Assembly: GCF_000583875.1 (NCBI RefSeq)
Contig: NZ_CP006571.1
Coordinates: forward strand, 124,001-188,000
Reading direction: 5' to 3'
DNA from: Chlamydia avium 10DC88
GTDB lineage: Bacteria > Chlamydiota > Chlamydiia > Chlamydiales > Chlamydiaceae
Length of the DNA stretch: 64,000 nt
Below the pieces are notes generated by a model, which saw only the letters and a list, made by a program, of their open reading frames with translations, was not told where the DNA came from and did no database searches. The first letter of the stretch is position 1. Every line of letters starts with the position of its first letter. Shown here piece by piece: positions 28,318 to 37,890 of this stretch. The translations under genes and the position numbers were made by a program.

Positions 28318-29913
28318 TTATGATTTACTGCTCGTATAATCTGCCATAGAGCCATCAAAGAAAATAACCTTTCCTTTCTCAAAGATAAGCAACTTATTTG
28401 CACATTCATCAATTAGAGTGCGGTCATGAGAGACAAATATTACGGTGCCTTTATAGTCATTAATAGCCCAGGATAATGCAGAAACAGATTCTAAATCTAA
28501 ATGGTTATTTGCTTCATCAAGGATTAAAACATTATGATTTTCTAACATCATTCCTGCCATTAATAGGCGTGCTGTTTCTCCTCCTGATAATGTGTGAATT
28601 TGCTTAAAAGCATCATCGCCCCCAAATAACATCTTTCCCAGAACACTACGAATATCTTGATCGCTAATTCCAGTTTTGCGGTTACGTAACCACTCAAATA
28701 AGGTCTCTTCTTTGCAATGTTTTAAAACATCAGAGTGATTTTGAGGAAAATAAGAAAAGGCTACTTGGTGACCAATCTTGATAGATCCTTGAGAGGGATT
28801 TTCCACTCCAGCCAGCAGCTTCATTAGCGTAGTTTTCCCCAGACCATTATTTCCAATGATTCCTAGTTTGTCTCCCTGATAGATTTCTAAAGAAAATGGC
28901 TGAAACACATTATGATCAGTATAACTTTTACTTAAGTGATCTAAAGAAAATACAACTTTTCCAGAAGATTTTTCTGATAAGGGGAAGCGAATATATGGAC
29001 GTTGAATATTGCTCTTTTTTAATTCTTGGGGTTGAAGTTTTTTTATTTCTCTTAAACGAGATTGTACTTGACTTGCTCGGGAGCCTGCTCCGAATTTAGC
29101 AACAAATTCCTTGAGTTGAGCGATTTTTTTCTCTTTTGATTTGATGTCGGCTTTTTCTTGCTCTCTGGAGGCAGTTTTCATTTCTACCATGGAATCATAA
29201 TTTCCAGGATAGATAATCACGGTGTCATAATCAATATCCGCAATGTGTGTAGTAATGGTATTTAAAAAGTGCCTGTCATGACTAACAACAATAACGGTAC
29301 CGTCATAGTCTTTTAAAAAATTACCAAGCCAATTAATCGAGTGAATATCCAAATGGTTAGTAGGTTCATCAAGGAGGAGTGCTTCTGGATGTCCAAATAA
29401 TGCTTGGCATAGGAGGACTCGAAATTGAAGATCAATGGGAATCAAAGACATTTTTTGATAGAAGAACTCTTCGGGAATCCCAATTCCTGTTAAGAGTTCT
29501 TCTGCCTCTGATTCAGCACGATAGCCATCCTCCTCCCCGATAATTTCCTCAATTTCTCCGAGTTGTATACCAATAGCATCAGTAAATTCTTCTAAATACA
29601 AAGCGTCACGTTGTTGCATAGCGTTCCACAGTCGAGAATTCCCCATGATAACGCAATCCAAAACAGTATATTCACTAAAATTATCAATGTTTTGACGTAG
29701 AATACCCACTCTTTTAGGTAAAGAAATAGAACCTCGTGTAGGTTCAACGACTCCTGTAATAATTTTAAGAAGTGTAGATTTCCCTGCACCATTAGGACCC
29801 GTGAGACCATAACGGTTCCCCGGATTAAAGACTACAGAGACATCATCAAATAATACACGCGTGCCTACAGTTTTACTGATTTTATCAAGTACAATACTCA
29901 TGGGCTCCAGCAT
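28318..29913 (-). CDS. ABC-F family ATPase (duplicated ATP-binding domains, no membrane part)
   Basis: A 531-residue protein with two ABC domains: Walker A GPNGAGKST (about 40) and GNNGLGKTT (about 355), LSGGE signature in the second, and Walker B LLLDEPTNHLD and LILDEANNHLD. A charged linker of about 80 residues lies between them (the P-site tRNA-interaction motif region of ABC-F proteins). ABC-F proteins act on ribosomes as translation factors or in antibiotic protection, and they do not transport. In the first domain the signature loop is degenerate (MSLIPIDLQFRVLL), which is unusual. The start may be the ATG at 29901 (MSIVLDKI), preceded closely by GGAG. Confidence 0.9.
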   Translation of the reverse strand: MLEPMSIVLDKISKTVGTRVLFDDVSVVFNPGNRYGLTGPNGAGKSTLLKIITGVVEPTRGSISLPKRVGILRQNIDNFSEYTVLDCVIMGNSRLWNAMQQRDALYLEEFTDAIGIQLGEIEEIIGEEDGYRAESEAEELLTGIGIPEEFFYQKMSLIPIDLQFRVLLCQALFGHPEALLLDEPTNHLDIHSINWLGNFLKDYDGTVIVVSHDRHFLNTITTHIADIDYDTVIIYPGNYDSMVEMKTASREQEKADIKSKEKKIAQLKEFVAKFGAGSRASQVQSRLREIKKLQPQELKKSNIQRPYIRFPLSEKSSGKVVFSLDHLSKSYTDHNVFQPFSLEIYQGDKLGIIGNNGLGKTTLMKLLAGVENPSQGSIKIGHQVAFSYFPQNHSDVLKHCKEETLFEWLRNRKTGISDQDIRSVLGKMLFGGDDAFKQIHTLSGGETARLLMAGMMLENHNVLILDEANNHLDLESVSALSWAINDYKGTVIFVSHDRTLIDECANKLLIFEKGKVIFFDGSMADYTSSKS

Positions 29914-29952
29914 AACAAAGAAAGGCTTAGATCACAAGAGGTTTGCCTAAGC

Positions 29953-30891
29953 TTAGCTATGAGGGTGGGCTTGATCATAGGTTTGTTTTTTTAGCTTCAT
30001 GGATACTCGAGTATATATTGTTGTGGTTTCAAGAGAACTATGGCCGAGAAGAGTTTGAATGGTTTTTAAATCCATACCATTTTCTAACCAATGTGTGGCT
30101 ATGGTATGACGAATGGTGTGGGGGGTAATTGTTCCAGATAATCCAGAAAGAAGTAAGTATTTTCGAAATTTTCTATCTATAGATCGCGTTGTCAATCTTT
30201 TACCAAAACGATTTAAAAAGATTGCTCTGCTGTCTTTTTCTACTTGTGTCCTTTGTGGATGGTGAAGATATTGTTGTAACCATTGGGATGCATGGGGGGT
30301 CATGGGAATCAGGCGTTCTTTTTTCCCTTTCCCTTGAATTCGGATTAGGTTACTTGAAAAATCAATATCTTCGTGATTTATTGCTACAATTTCACTGATA
30401 CGTAATCCTGAGCTATAAAATAATTCTAGAAGACAACGATCACGAAAGCCTGTGTACTTAGATAGATCTGGAGTGGCCATGAGAATTTCAATTTGTTCAT
30501 AGGTAATGGGAGAGGGGAGTTCTTTAGGTAAACGGGGACCACTAAGTCCTTCCGTAGGATCTTCATTAAGGATATTGTTTTTTATACAATAGCAAGAGAA
30601 GCTTTTTAGAGTAGAAAGATGCCGTTTGATTGTACGTTTAGCTTTTTTTTTCTCAATAAGTTGGAGGATGTATAAACGAAGAATATCTTTAGTAAATAAA
30701 GAAAAAGGAAGTTTTTGTTGTGTGGTTTCTTTTAGGGATAGATCTAGGGCAGGTGAGGATTCCAATTTTTCATGACATTCTAAAAACTTTTTAAAGTCAT
30801 TTAGATCTGCACAATAGTTCCTTAATGTATGAGGTGACGCTGCTTTTATTGTCTTCAGATAATTAAGAAATTCATAAAAGGTCGAAATCAT
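29953..30891 (-). CDS. xerC: Tyrosine recombinase XerC
   Basis: A 312-residue XerC/D-type recombinase that resolves chromosome dimers at dif. The N-terminal SAM-like core-binding domain ([29 protein letters not shown]) is followed by the catalytic domain, with all six residues visible: Arg in [10 protein letters not shown], Lys in [10 protein letters not shown], His and Arg in [10 protein letters not shown], His in [10 protein letters not shown] and Tyr in IYTRVS. Length is normal. It is surrounded by minus-strand neighbours with about 40 bp gaps. Confidence 0.95.
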   Translation of the reverse strand: MISTFYEFLNYLKTIKAASPHTLRNYCADLNDFKKFLECHEKLESSPALDLSLKETTQQKLPFSLFTKDILRLYILQLIEKKKAKRTIKRHLSTLKSFSCYCIKNNILNEDPTEGLSGPRLPKELPSPITYEQIEILMATPDLSKYTGFRDRCLLELFYSSGLRISEIVAINHEDIDFSSNLIRIQGKGKKERLIPMTPHASQWLQQYLHHPQRTQVEKDSRAIFLNRFGKRLTTRSIDRKFRKYLLLSGLSGTITPHTIRHTIATHWLENGMDLKTIQTLLGHSSLETTTIYTRVSMKLKKQTYDQAHPHS

Positions 30892-30933
30892 ACGTTTCCC
30901 AATTACTTTTCTTAATTATCTTTTTTTATAGAT

Positions 30934-31854
30934 TTATTTAGAAGTAGGGTTTTTAGGAAAGGGATAGCTACAAAATTCCTCAGCAGCTGCCACTTGAGGG
31001 AAAATCTGCCCTGCTTCAATTTCAAAATCTCGAGTATTTAAGTAGCGAGCGGAAAAATGTGTGAGTATAAGTTGTTGAGCTTTTGCGATTGATGCTTGTG
31101 TAGCTGCTTGTTTTGCAGTCATATGATAATGATTCTCCGCTAAGTGCCTATGTTTTTCTAAATAGGTGCTTTCACAGAGCATAATACGTGCATTTTTAGA
31201 TAAATCTATAACAGCCTGGCAGGGAAGAGTATCAGCAATAACAGCAATACTATCACCTTTACGTATATAACTAACGTCTTTAAGATAGATAGTTTTCCCA
31301 TTTAGTGTGATTTGCTTATTATTTAATAAATCTTGCATGATGATGCCACGTAAGCCTAAGGCTTGAATTTTTTCTGGAATAAATTTTATCGTGTCGGGTT
31401 CTGTAATTCTCCACCCTAAAGTATCAACAAGATGGTTTAGATACCGAGCTTCAATACGAAAATTACCGAAATCCTCAACTATGCCTTCTTTATCTATAGG
31501 ATGCTCAATTACGTTGATTGTTTCGTGATAAATTGTCCCAAAACGCAGTCTGTCAAAATATTTTTTACCAGAAGCGGGATAGTAGCAATGTATAGGATGC
31601 GTCACTTTATCTAGGTTGAGTCGCATGAGCATAGAACCTAGACCTAGGCAGTGATCACCGTGAAAATGGCTGATAAAAATTCTAGAAACGATAGTAGGTG
31701 CAATATTTGCAAAAATAAATTGTCTTTGCGTGCCCTCTCCGGGGTCGAAAAGTAAACCCTCATTATTCCAGCGAAATAAATAAGCACCTTGATTTCTTGT
31801 GCGCGTAGGTTGTTGGCTGGAGCAACCTAAAATAACTAATTCTCTACAACTCAT
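30934..31854 (-). CDS. rnz: Ribonuclease Z
   Basis: A 306-residue metallo-beta-lactamase-fold enzyme that removes 3' trailers from pre-tRNAs. The N-terminus [23 protein letters not shown] has the RNase Z pattern 'lG..s..Pt..R...'. The metal site is [17 protein letters not shown] (HxHxDH), with later His ligands in [13 protein letters not shown] and ILTHFSARY, and Asp in [11 protein letters not shown]. The tRNA 3' end at the tRNA-Ser gene lacks an encoded CCA, which fits the use of RNase Z here. Confidence 0.94.
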   Translation of the reverse strand: MSCRELVILGCSSQQPTRTRNQGAYLFRWNNEGLLFDPGEGTQRQFIFANIAPTIVSRIFISHFHGDHCLGLGSMLMRLNLDKVTHPIHCYYPASGKKYFDRLRFGTIYHETINVIEHPIDKEGIVEDFGNFRIEARYLNHLVDTLGWRITEPDTIKFIPEKIQALGLRGIIMQDLLNNKQITLNGKTIYLKDVSYIRKGDSIAVIADTLPCQAVIDLSKNARIMLCESTYLEKHRHLAENHYHMTAKQAATQASIAKAQQLILTHFSARYLNTRDFEIEAGQIFPQVAAAEEFCSYPFPKNPTSK

Positions 31855-31952
31855 AAAATTAAGGAGATTTTTCTAGAGGAAATATAGGGTAGCGCAATGA
31901 GGTAAAATACTCTACTAGAACTTCGTATTCATTTAAGAAATTGATCATAGAA

Positions 31953-32561
31953 TTAATTTTTATTTGATTGAAAGAAGGACAACCAAGGCCGATTTTGTAT
32001 TGGCATTATGCGTTTATCGGATGCTTTTGGAGAAGTGTCCGAGTCGCTAGATGATGTCGGAACAGACATTGGTTTTTTAGATAAGGGAGGAGAGAGTTCG
32101 CTTGATGAGCTTTCTGAGGATTGGCTACGAGATTTAGATGCTTTTCTAGTAAATCGAGATGAGCGTACGTTTTTTTTCTCTTGTTGGTATTTCTGTTCGT
32201 CTTGTCGAATAATTTCATGAAGCAAGCGATTATGTCTTGTATCTAATTTAGAAAGGTCAAGATCTCGAGGTCGTGTTACAGGATTCAAAGTGGGCGAAGG
32301 AGTGGATGGAGATAAGTAGCTAGCCATTATAGAAAGAGTGCTGATAGAGAGTAGGAACACAGCAAGTGATCCAAGCCCTATGAATACTGCTTGAGGAATA
32401 AATGGTGTGATTAAAAGGGCCCCAAGAAAAACTAAGGGAAATAAAGTAAGTATAAATAGAGTTATCCAAGCGAGTAATTTTTTCCCTTTTGTCAATGCAG
32501 TTACGGAGGAATTTGCAGATTGCGCAGTTTCTGCGTGTTTGTGAACAGGAGAAGAAGTCAT
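31953..32561 (-). CDS. Probable Inc membrane protein (CT345-like)
   Basis: A 202-residue protein. Residues 1-30 are polar, and 31-85 form two closely spaced hydrophobic segments (LLAWITLFILTLFPLVFLGALLITPF and VFIGLGSLAVFLLSISTLSIMASYL), the bilobed Inc pattern. A Ser/Lys/Arg-rich soluble tail of 115 residues follows (SRFTRKASKSRSQSSESSSSE). There is no signal peptide. Position between rnz and lon agrees with CT345 in C. trachomatis. It would be inserted in the inclusion membrane by type III secretion, with the tail in host cytosol; this is inferred from topology. Confidence 0.7.
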   Translation of the reverse strand: MTSSPVHKHAETAQSANSSVTALTKGKKLLAWITLFILTLFPLVFLGALLITPFIPQAVFIGLGSLAVFLLSISTLSIMASYLSPSTPSPTLNPVTRPRDLDLSKLDTRHNRLLHEIIRQDEQKYQQEKKNVRSSRFTRKASKSRSQSSESSSSELSPPLSKKPMSVPTSSSDSDTSPKASDKRIMPIQNRPWLSFFQSNKN

Positions 32562-32645
32562 AGTAATTGCAGTACTTAATTAAAAGACGTGCAGTTTAGA
32601 AATTTCAGATAGGTTTGTAAATACACAGTTTTTTTTAGGAATTAT

Positions 32646-32680
32646 GTAGAGCTATTTTTATTATTTAGAAATAGCTCTAC
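32646..32680 (-). terminator. Hairpin after lon
   Basis: Perfect 12-bp arms GTAGAGCTATTT (32646-32657) and AAATAGCTCTAC (32669-32680) with an 11-nt AT loop, 16 bp beyond the lon stop. No clear U-run follows on the minus strand, so termination strength is uncertain. Confidence 0.6.
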
Positions 32681-32696
32681 ATTATATTCTCAAGGA

Positions 32697-35156
32697 TTAA
32701 TTGAGATTAGGGAAGGCAACTTTGAATACGTCGTCATAATGCTCAACAAAATGAATTTTAAGTCCCTTTTTTAGATAAGCAGGGAGTTCTTCGTAATCAC
32801 GACGATTATCTTCAGGAAATATTAATACATTCAGATGAGAACGGCGTGCTGCAATAAGCTTTTCTCTTATTCCTCCTACACTTAATACTCGACCTGTTAG
32901 AGTAATTTCTCCTGTCATACCTAAGTTCTCTAATACGGGAGTTTCCAAGAGAAGAGAAAGTAGGGAAGTGACCATAGTGATGCCTGCAGAAGGTCCATCT
33001 TTAGGAGTTGCCCCTTCAGGAATATGGATATGCACTTGAGCTTTTGGGAAAAAGCTATAGCCTGGAGCGTAGTTTTCTAAAGCACTGTGTAGATATGTCC
33101 AAGCGATTTGTGAAGATTCCTTCATTACATCTCCTGCTTGTCCTGTAAGATGCATATCTGTTTTTGTGGACGGGACTTGGACACTCTCAATATATAGAGT
33201 AGCACCTCCTAAAGATGTCCATGCTAAACCTGTAGCTACGCCCACAGGGGTTGTATCGTAAAAACGATCTGAGGAGAAGATAGGTTTGCCAAGATAATCC
33301 TGAAGATTTTTTGTATTAATCTTATACTGAATGTGTTTTGGATGGGATTTCTCTTGGTTTTTAACTATCTTTAAAGCAACCTTTCTTAAAACTTTTTTAA
33401 TATTGTTATTTAAAGTTCTTACACCAGATTCACGAGCATAATGATTGATCATATGTTTCAATGCTTCTGGTTGGAAAACAATCTCACGAGCTGTCAATCC
33501 AGTTTCTTTACGTGCTCTGGGAACAAGATACTTGGTAGCTATTTGGAGTTTCTCTTCAAGGATATATCCTGATAAGCGTAGTATTTCCATTCGATCTAAA
33601 AGAGGGTCAGGAATAGTATCCAATACATTTGCTGTAAGTATAAATAATACGTTGGATAAATCTACACGCACATCTAGATAATGATCCAAAAAGTCCTTGT
33701 TTTGCTCTGGATCTAAAACTTCGAGGAGAGCAGATGCTGGATCTCCATGATAGCTGGCTCCAATTTTATCTACTTCATCAATCATAATGACAGGATTCAT
33801 GGCTTGACTTTGTTTCAAAGCCTGTACCAATTTTCCGGGCATAGCACCAATGTAGGTGCGACGATGTCCTTTAATCTCAGCTTCATCACGCATTCCGCCT
33901 ACAGAAAATCGGAAAAACTTTCGATGTAATACTTTTGCTATGCTACGACCAATGCTAGTTTTTCCCACTCCTGGAGGTCCTACTAGACAGATGATGCTTC
34001 CTTTAAGTCCTTTGGATAGCTTCCCTACGCTAATAAGTTCAAGAATGCGTTGTTTAATGTCCTCAAGTCCATAGTGGTCTTTATTAAGGATGACTTCCGC
34101 TTTTTTTAAATCGTGGTATTCTTTGCTATGAATCCCCCAGGGGATAATTGTGAGCCAATCAAGGTAATTACGACAAACTGCGTACTCTGCAGAAGAGGTT
34201 TCTAGAGTTTGTAGTTTCTCTATTTCATCTTGGATAACTTCCATAGCGTATTCAGGAACTTCACGTTTTTTTAATCGTTCCGTGAATTTTTCTAAGTCAA
34301 TAGCACGATCTTCTTTTTCTAGTCCTAATTCTTTTTTTATTGTTTTTAACTGCTCTTTTAAAAAGAATTCTTTTTGGCTTTTTGTGATTGTTGCTTCGAT
34401 TTTTTGGTTGATACTACTTTGTAATCGGCTAAGATCTAATTCTTTTTTTAATAGGATAAGCGCCTTGTCAATGCGATCGTGCATATTTGTAGTTTCGAGC
34501 ACTTCTTGTAACTCTTCTCTTGTTGCTGTTGTCAGAGCTACAGAAAAATCCGCTAATTTCCCTGGTTCAGTAAAATCAGAATGACCAAGAAAGATTTGTA
34601 ATTCTTCTTTAAACAGAGGATTGAGTTTTAAGAGATCTTTAATTACCGAAACAATGCTGATAGAATATGCTTTGAGTTCTTCAGTTAATTCCTTATTGTC
34701 TTTGTGATAGGAAACACGTGCTTTAAGGTATTTGTCTTTAATCGGAGCAATAATACGAATACGTTCTTCAATGCTCAGTAGGATTTGCGCACTTCCTCCC
34801 TCTATTGGCATGATGCGTAGGATCCGTGCTGCTACCCCTACGCGATAGAGCTGATTAAATCCCACTTTTAAAATATCAGCATCTTCTTTTTTAGTAAGAA
34901 TCAAGCCGATGTACTTTTGAGAAGATTTTGCTAATAGTTTTAAAACTTCATAGTAAGGACCAGATTCGATGAGAATTGGTGCTGCCATCCCTGGGAAAAA
35001 TGGACGTTTATTTAAAGGGAGGATAAATAAATCTGAAGGTAGCGAGCGGTCATCATTAGATTTTTCTTCAACTTCCTCTGCTGTGTCTAATAACTTTTCT
35101 ACTTCTTCGGAATGAGGATCCAAAATTTGAGGGTCGTTATTTGTCGTAGAGTCCAC
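32697..35156 (-). CDS. lon: ATP-dependent protease Lon
   Basis: An 819-residue Lon. The N-terminal substrate-binding domain begins LFILPLNKRPFFPGM. A coiled segment (about 230-290) precedes the AAA+ module: Walker A VGPPGVGKTSIG, Walker B PVIMIDEVDKIG and sensor/arginine region. The C-terminal Ser protease domain has catalytic Ser in EGATPKDGPSAGITMV and Lys in GGIREKLIAARR. It degrades misfolded and regulatory proteins. It begins an operon-like minus-strand run and is divergent from tsaB. Confidence 0.97.
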   Translation of the reverse strand: MDSTTNNDPQILDPHSEEVEKLLDTAEEVEEKSNDDRSLPSDLFILPLNKRPFFPGMAAPILIESGPYYEVLKLLAKSSQKYIGLILTKKEDADILKVGFNQLYRVGVAARILRIMPIEGGSAQILLSIEERIRIIAPIKDKYLKARVSYHKDNKELTEELKAYSISIVSVIKDLLKLNPLFKEELQIFLGHSDFTEPGKLADFSVALTTATREELQEVLETTNMHDRIDKALILLKKELDLSRLQSSINQKIEATITKSQKEFFLKEQLKTIKKELGLEKEDRAIDLEKFTERLKKREVPEYAMEVIQDEIEKLQTLETSSAEYAVCRNYLDWLTIIPWGIHSKEYHDLKKAEVILNKDHYGLEDIKQRILELISVGKLSKGLKGSIICLVGPPGVGKTSIGRSIAKVLHRKFFRFSVGGMRDEAEIKGHRRTYIGAMPGKLVQALKQSQAMNPVIMIDEVDKIGASYHGDPASALLEVLDPEQNKDFLDHYLDVRVDLSNVLFILTANVLDTIPDPLLDRMEILRLSGYILEEKLQIATKYLVPRARKETGLTAREIVFQPEALKHMINHYARESGVRTLNNNIKKVLRKVALKIVKNQEKSHPKHIQYKINTKNLQDYLGKPIFSSDRFYDTTPVGVATGLAWTSLGGATLYIESVQVPSTKTDMHLTGQAGDVMKESSQIAWTYLHSALENYAPGYSFFPKAQVHIHIPEGATPKDGPSAGITMVTSLLSLLLETPVLENLGMTGEITLTGRVLSVGGIREKLIAARRSHLNVLIFPEDNRRDYEELPAYLKKGLKIHFVEHYDDVFKVAFPNLN

Positions 35157-35329
35157 AGTGGTCCTTGTAATGAAATGGTTAGATAATTTGTCAAAATTAT
35201 AGTAACTGTAGTTACACGGCTTTTAGATAAAAAGAGCCTTAATTCAATATACTACAAAATCGGTGAAATTCGTGCACCTACCCAACTACGAGAAAGGGCA
35301 ATTCGGAAGAATTGAAAAATGAAGATTAG

Positions 35330-35344
35330 AGTTTACTGTAAACT
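35330..35344. promoter_or_regulatory. 15-bp perfect palindrome, possible operator
   Basis: AGTTTAC, one central T, GTAAACT. It lies 186 bp upstream of lon and 300 bp upstream of tsaB. It does not match the CIRCE element bound by HrcA. It could be a binding site or chance in AT-rich DNA. Confidence 0.35.
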
Positions 35345-35585
35345 GTATTTTTTAATTTAAACTGCCTGTTGAAATCATATTTGAGAAATTGTTCTTTTTT
35401 GGAGAGTTACATTTTTTTGAATTCCCTTGTTTGTATATGAGTTTCATGAATCATAGAGGGATTTCTAGTTGTTAATACGTGTAATCTGGAGAGTATAACT
35501 TAATTTATTTTCATCAGTTATATTTGCGCGTTTATTTCATCTTTTTATAAAAAATCGCGATTTATTATTTTAATTTTATTATTTT

Positions 35586-35613
35586 TTGATTTAAAATTTT
35601 TAAATGGTATAGT
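35586..35613 (+). promoter_or_regulatory. Putative promoter of the tsaB-rpsU-dnaJ-pdhAB run
   Basis: -35 TTGATT (35586-35591), 16-bp AT-rich spacer, -10 TATAGT (35608-35613). The predicted RNA start near 35619 gives a leader of about 25 nt before the tsaB ATG. It fits the housekeeping (sigma-66) consensus closely. Confidence 0.5.
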
Positions 35614-35644
35614 TTATATCTCGGCTGTTTTTCTGTTTTGGATT

Positions 35645-36283
35645 ATGCATTTTCATAGATACATTATTATTGATACTTCAGGGTACCAACCATTTTTAGC
35701 CTATGTAAATCATCAGAGAGTTTTACAGCAGTGGAGTCTTCCTATTGGCCCCGATCAGGGAGTGGTATTAGAATTTATTGTTAAAAATAGCGGATTAGAT
35801 TTCCAAGGAATTGGCGTAGCTGTTGGGCCTGGGAATTTTTCTGCAACTCGTGTTGGATTGTCTTTTGCTCAGGGATTAGCTTTATCTAAAAATATTCCTT
35901 TAATTGGTTACTCCTCATTAGAAGGCTATCTTACTCCTCAAGATAAAGGGACGGCTCTTGTTCTTCCTCTGGGTAGAAAAGGTGGGGTGGTTACTCTAAG
36001 CTCTGATCTTTCAGAGGAGGGATTTATTTTTGCAAATAATGGCGTTGGTCCTGGAGTTTTATTGTCCTATGACGAAGCTTCTGCTTATTGTTTAGATAAT
36101 GCATGTTATCATGTAGTGTCTCCTAATCCAGAGCTTTTTCGTCGTTGCTTTTCGGACAAAATTCGTATAGATAGGGTGGCTCCTGCTATTGAATGTATTA
36201 GGAAAAACATTATTGCTCAGCTTATGTTTATGGAGTGTCATCCATTGGTTCCTGACTATCGCAGTTGCTCTTGTTTTTTCTAA
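35645..36283 (+). CDS. tsaB: tRNA t6A biosynthesis protein TsaB
   Basis: A 212-residue protein of the ASKHA fold. It starts YIIIDTSGYQPFLAYV and contains GVAVGPGNFSATRVGLSFAQGLA, the TsaB hallmark 'v..GPGsfTglRiG...akgla' with Asn for Ser and Ala for Gly. TsaB pairs with the TsaD ATPase to transfer threonylcarbamoyl to A37 of tRNAs reading ANN. The C-terminal domain is shorter than in E. coli. It heads a plus-strand run with rpsU, dnaJ and pdhAB, matching CT343-CT340. Confidence 0.86.
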   Translation: MHFHRYIIIDTSGYQPFLAYVNHQRVLQQWSLPIGPDQGVVLEFIVKNSGLDFQGIGVAVGPGNFSATRVGLSFAQGLALSKNIPLIGYSSLEGYLTPQDKGTALVLPLGRKGGVVTLSSDLSEEGFIFANNGVGPGVLLSYDEASAYCLDNACYHVVSPNPELFRRCFSDKIRIDRVAPAIECIRKNIIAQLMFMECHPLVPDYRSCSCFF

Positions 36284-36460
36284 AGTATGGTAAGTTTCTT
36301 ATATATAGTGTTGCGGTAGGTGAGTTTTCTGTTCCTTCTTGGTTATCCTAGTCTATGCTAACTAACTCTTGAAGGGTAATAATTGTGATGCTACAATCAG
36401 GGTGCCTTGAATGTGTCAGCTGTAAACAGTTGTGTTGTTTGGGGTTAAATTTAATTTATG

Positions 36461-36475
36461 TGGATTAGGTGGTGC
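36461..36475 (+). promoter_or_regulatory. rpsU initiation leader, shared with accD
   Basis: TGGATTAGGTGGTGC precedes the ATG at 36476. The first 14 bases are identical to 53281-53294 in front of accD, with the start codon at the same distance. The AGGTGG part is a strong SD-like site. Confidence 0.7.
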
Positions 36476-36652
36476 ATGCCCAGTGTTAAAGTTAGAGTTG
36501 GTGAGCCTGTAGATCGTGCTTTAAGAATTTTGAAAAAGAAAATTGATAAAGAGGGGATTCTAAAGGCTGCTAAATCACATAGGTTTTATGATAAGCCTTC
36601 CGTAAAAAAGCGGGCCAAGTCTAAAGCGGCAGCAAAATATCGCAGTCGTTAA
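36476..36652 (+). CDS. rpsU: 30S ribosomal protein S21
   Basis: A 58-residue S21. It starts [20 protein letters not shown], the family N-terminus, and ends in a basic tail ([15 protein letters not shown]). S21 helps 30S subunits base-pair with mRNA. I choose ATG 36476 and not the in-frame ATG at 36458 because the SD-like AGGTGG lies just upstream and S21 proteins begin at this point. dnaJ follows after 25 bp; S21 next to dnaJ or dnaG is common. Confidence 0.96.
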   Translation: MPSVKVRVGEPVDRALRILKKKIDKEGILKAAKSHRFYDKPSVKKRAKSKAAAKYRSR

Positions 36653-36677
36653 CAATGTCTCTATTGGTGTGTGACAT

Positions 36678-37850
36678 ATGGATTACTATGATGTTTTAGG
36701 AGTTTCTAAAACTGCCTCTCTTGAGGAAATTAAAAAAGCTTATCGTAAATTAGCTGTTAAATATCATCCCGATAAAAATCCCGGAGATGCTGAGGCTGAA
36801 AAGCGTTTTAAAGAAGTCTCAGAAGCTTATGAAGTTCTAAGTAATGCGCAAAAACGCGAGTCTTACGATCGTTATGGTAAAGATGGTCCCTTTGCTGGAG
36901 CCGGAGGATTTGGCGGTGCAGGTATGGGGAACATGGAAGATGCTCTTCGTACATTTATGGGTGCTTTTGGCGGAGAGTTTGGAGGAGGAAGCTTTTTCGA
37001 AGGCCTGTTTGGAGGCATAGGGGAAGCTTTCGGTATGCGTGGTGACCCCGTAGGAGCACGTCAAGGAGCGAGTAAAAAAATCCATATTACACTATCGTTT
37101 GAAGAAGCTGCACGCGGTGTTGAAAAAGAATTAATTATTTCCGGATATAAGACTTGCGAAGTTTGTTCTGGTAGCGGAGCTGCTAGTGAAAAGGGAATAA
37201 AACGTTGTGATAGGTGTAACGGCTCAGGGCAAGTAGTACAAAGTCGTGGCTTTTTCTCTATGGCATCCACATGTCCTGAATGTGGTGGTGAAGGGCGTAT
37301 TATTACCGATCCTTGTTCAAACTGCCGTGGTCAGGGCAGAATAAAAGATAAGCGTAATGTACGTGTCGATATACCTGCCGGAGTGGATTCTGGCATGCGT
37401 TTGAAAATGGAGGGTTATGGAGATGCAGGGCAAAATGGTGCACCTGCTGGAGACCTTTATGTTTTTATTGATGTTGAACCGCATCCTGTTTTCGAACGTA
37501 AAGGAGACGACTTAATTCTTGAGCTTCCAATCAGTTTAGTCGATGCTGCTTTAGGAATGAAGAAAGAGATCCCTACTTTATTAAAAGAGGGAGTGTGTCG
37601 CATTACTATTCCTGAAGGTATTCAGAGTGGAACGGTTCTTAAAGTGAAAAATCAAGGATTTCCTAGTGTTCGAGGTCGGGGAAAAGGAGACTTGCTCGTG
37701 CGGGTTTCTGTAGAGACTCCACAGAATTTATCAGAAGAACAAAAAGAAATTCTTCGTAGGTTTTCTGCTATAGAGAAAGAGGATAACTTCCCTAAAAAGC
37801 GAAGTTTCTTAGATAAAATCAAAGGCTTTTTTTCTGACTTCGCTGTATAG
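36678..37850 (+). CDS. dnaJ: Chaperone DnaJ
   Basis: A 390-residue type I J-protein. The J-domain has [10 protein letters not shown] (HPD that stimulates DnaK). A Gly/Phe-rich linker spans about 75-120. Four zinc-finger repeats are complete: [24 protein letters not shown] and CSNCRGQG. Two substrate-binding C-terminal domains follow. It delivers unfolded proteins to DnaK. No CIRCE element (HrcA site) is seen upstream, so its expression probably follows the rpsU transcript. Confidence 0.97.
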   Translation: MDYYDVLGVSKTASLEEIKKAYRKLAVKYHPDKNPGDAEAEKRFKEVSEAYEVLSNAQKRESYDRYGKDGPFAGAGGFGGAGMGNMEDALRTFMGAFGGEFGGGSFFEGLFGGIGEAFGMRGDPVGARQGASKKIHITLSFEEAARGVEKELIISGYKTCEVCSGSGAASEKGIKRCDRCNGSGQVVQSRGFFSMASTCPECGGEGRIITDPCSNCRGQGRIKDKRNVRVDIPAGVDSGMRLKMEGYGDAGQNGAPAGDLYVFIDVEPHPVFERKGDDLILELPISLVDAALGMKKEIPTLLKEGVCRITIPEGIQSGTVLKVKNQGFPSVRGRGKGDLLVRVSVETPQNLSEEQKEILRRFSAIEKEDNFPKKRSFLDKIKGFFSDFAV

Positions 37851-37890
37851 AGATCAGGAGTAGAGTGATCTGTTCTTTTGAGGAGTGGTC

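Larger units (their letters stand above)
35157..35644. other. Divergent promoter region between lon and tsaB
   Basis: 488 bp without a gene. It is AT-rich and contains a 15-bp palindrome (35330-35344) and a good sigma-66-type promoter for tsaB (35586-35613). No open frame reads like protein. Confidence 0.6.

Noticed and set aside
36300-36475. CIRCE (HrcA) element before rpsU-dnaJ
   Set aside because: No TTAGCACTC-N9-GAGTGCTAA-like repeat is present.
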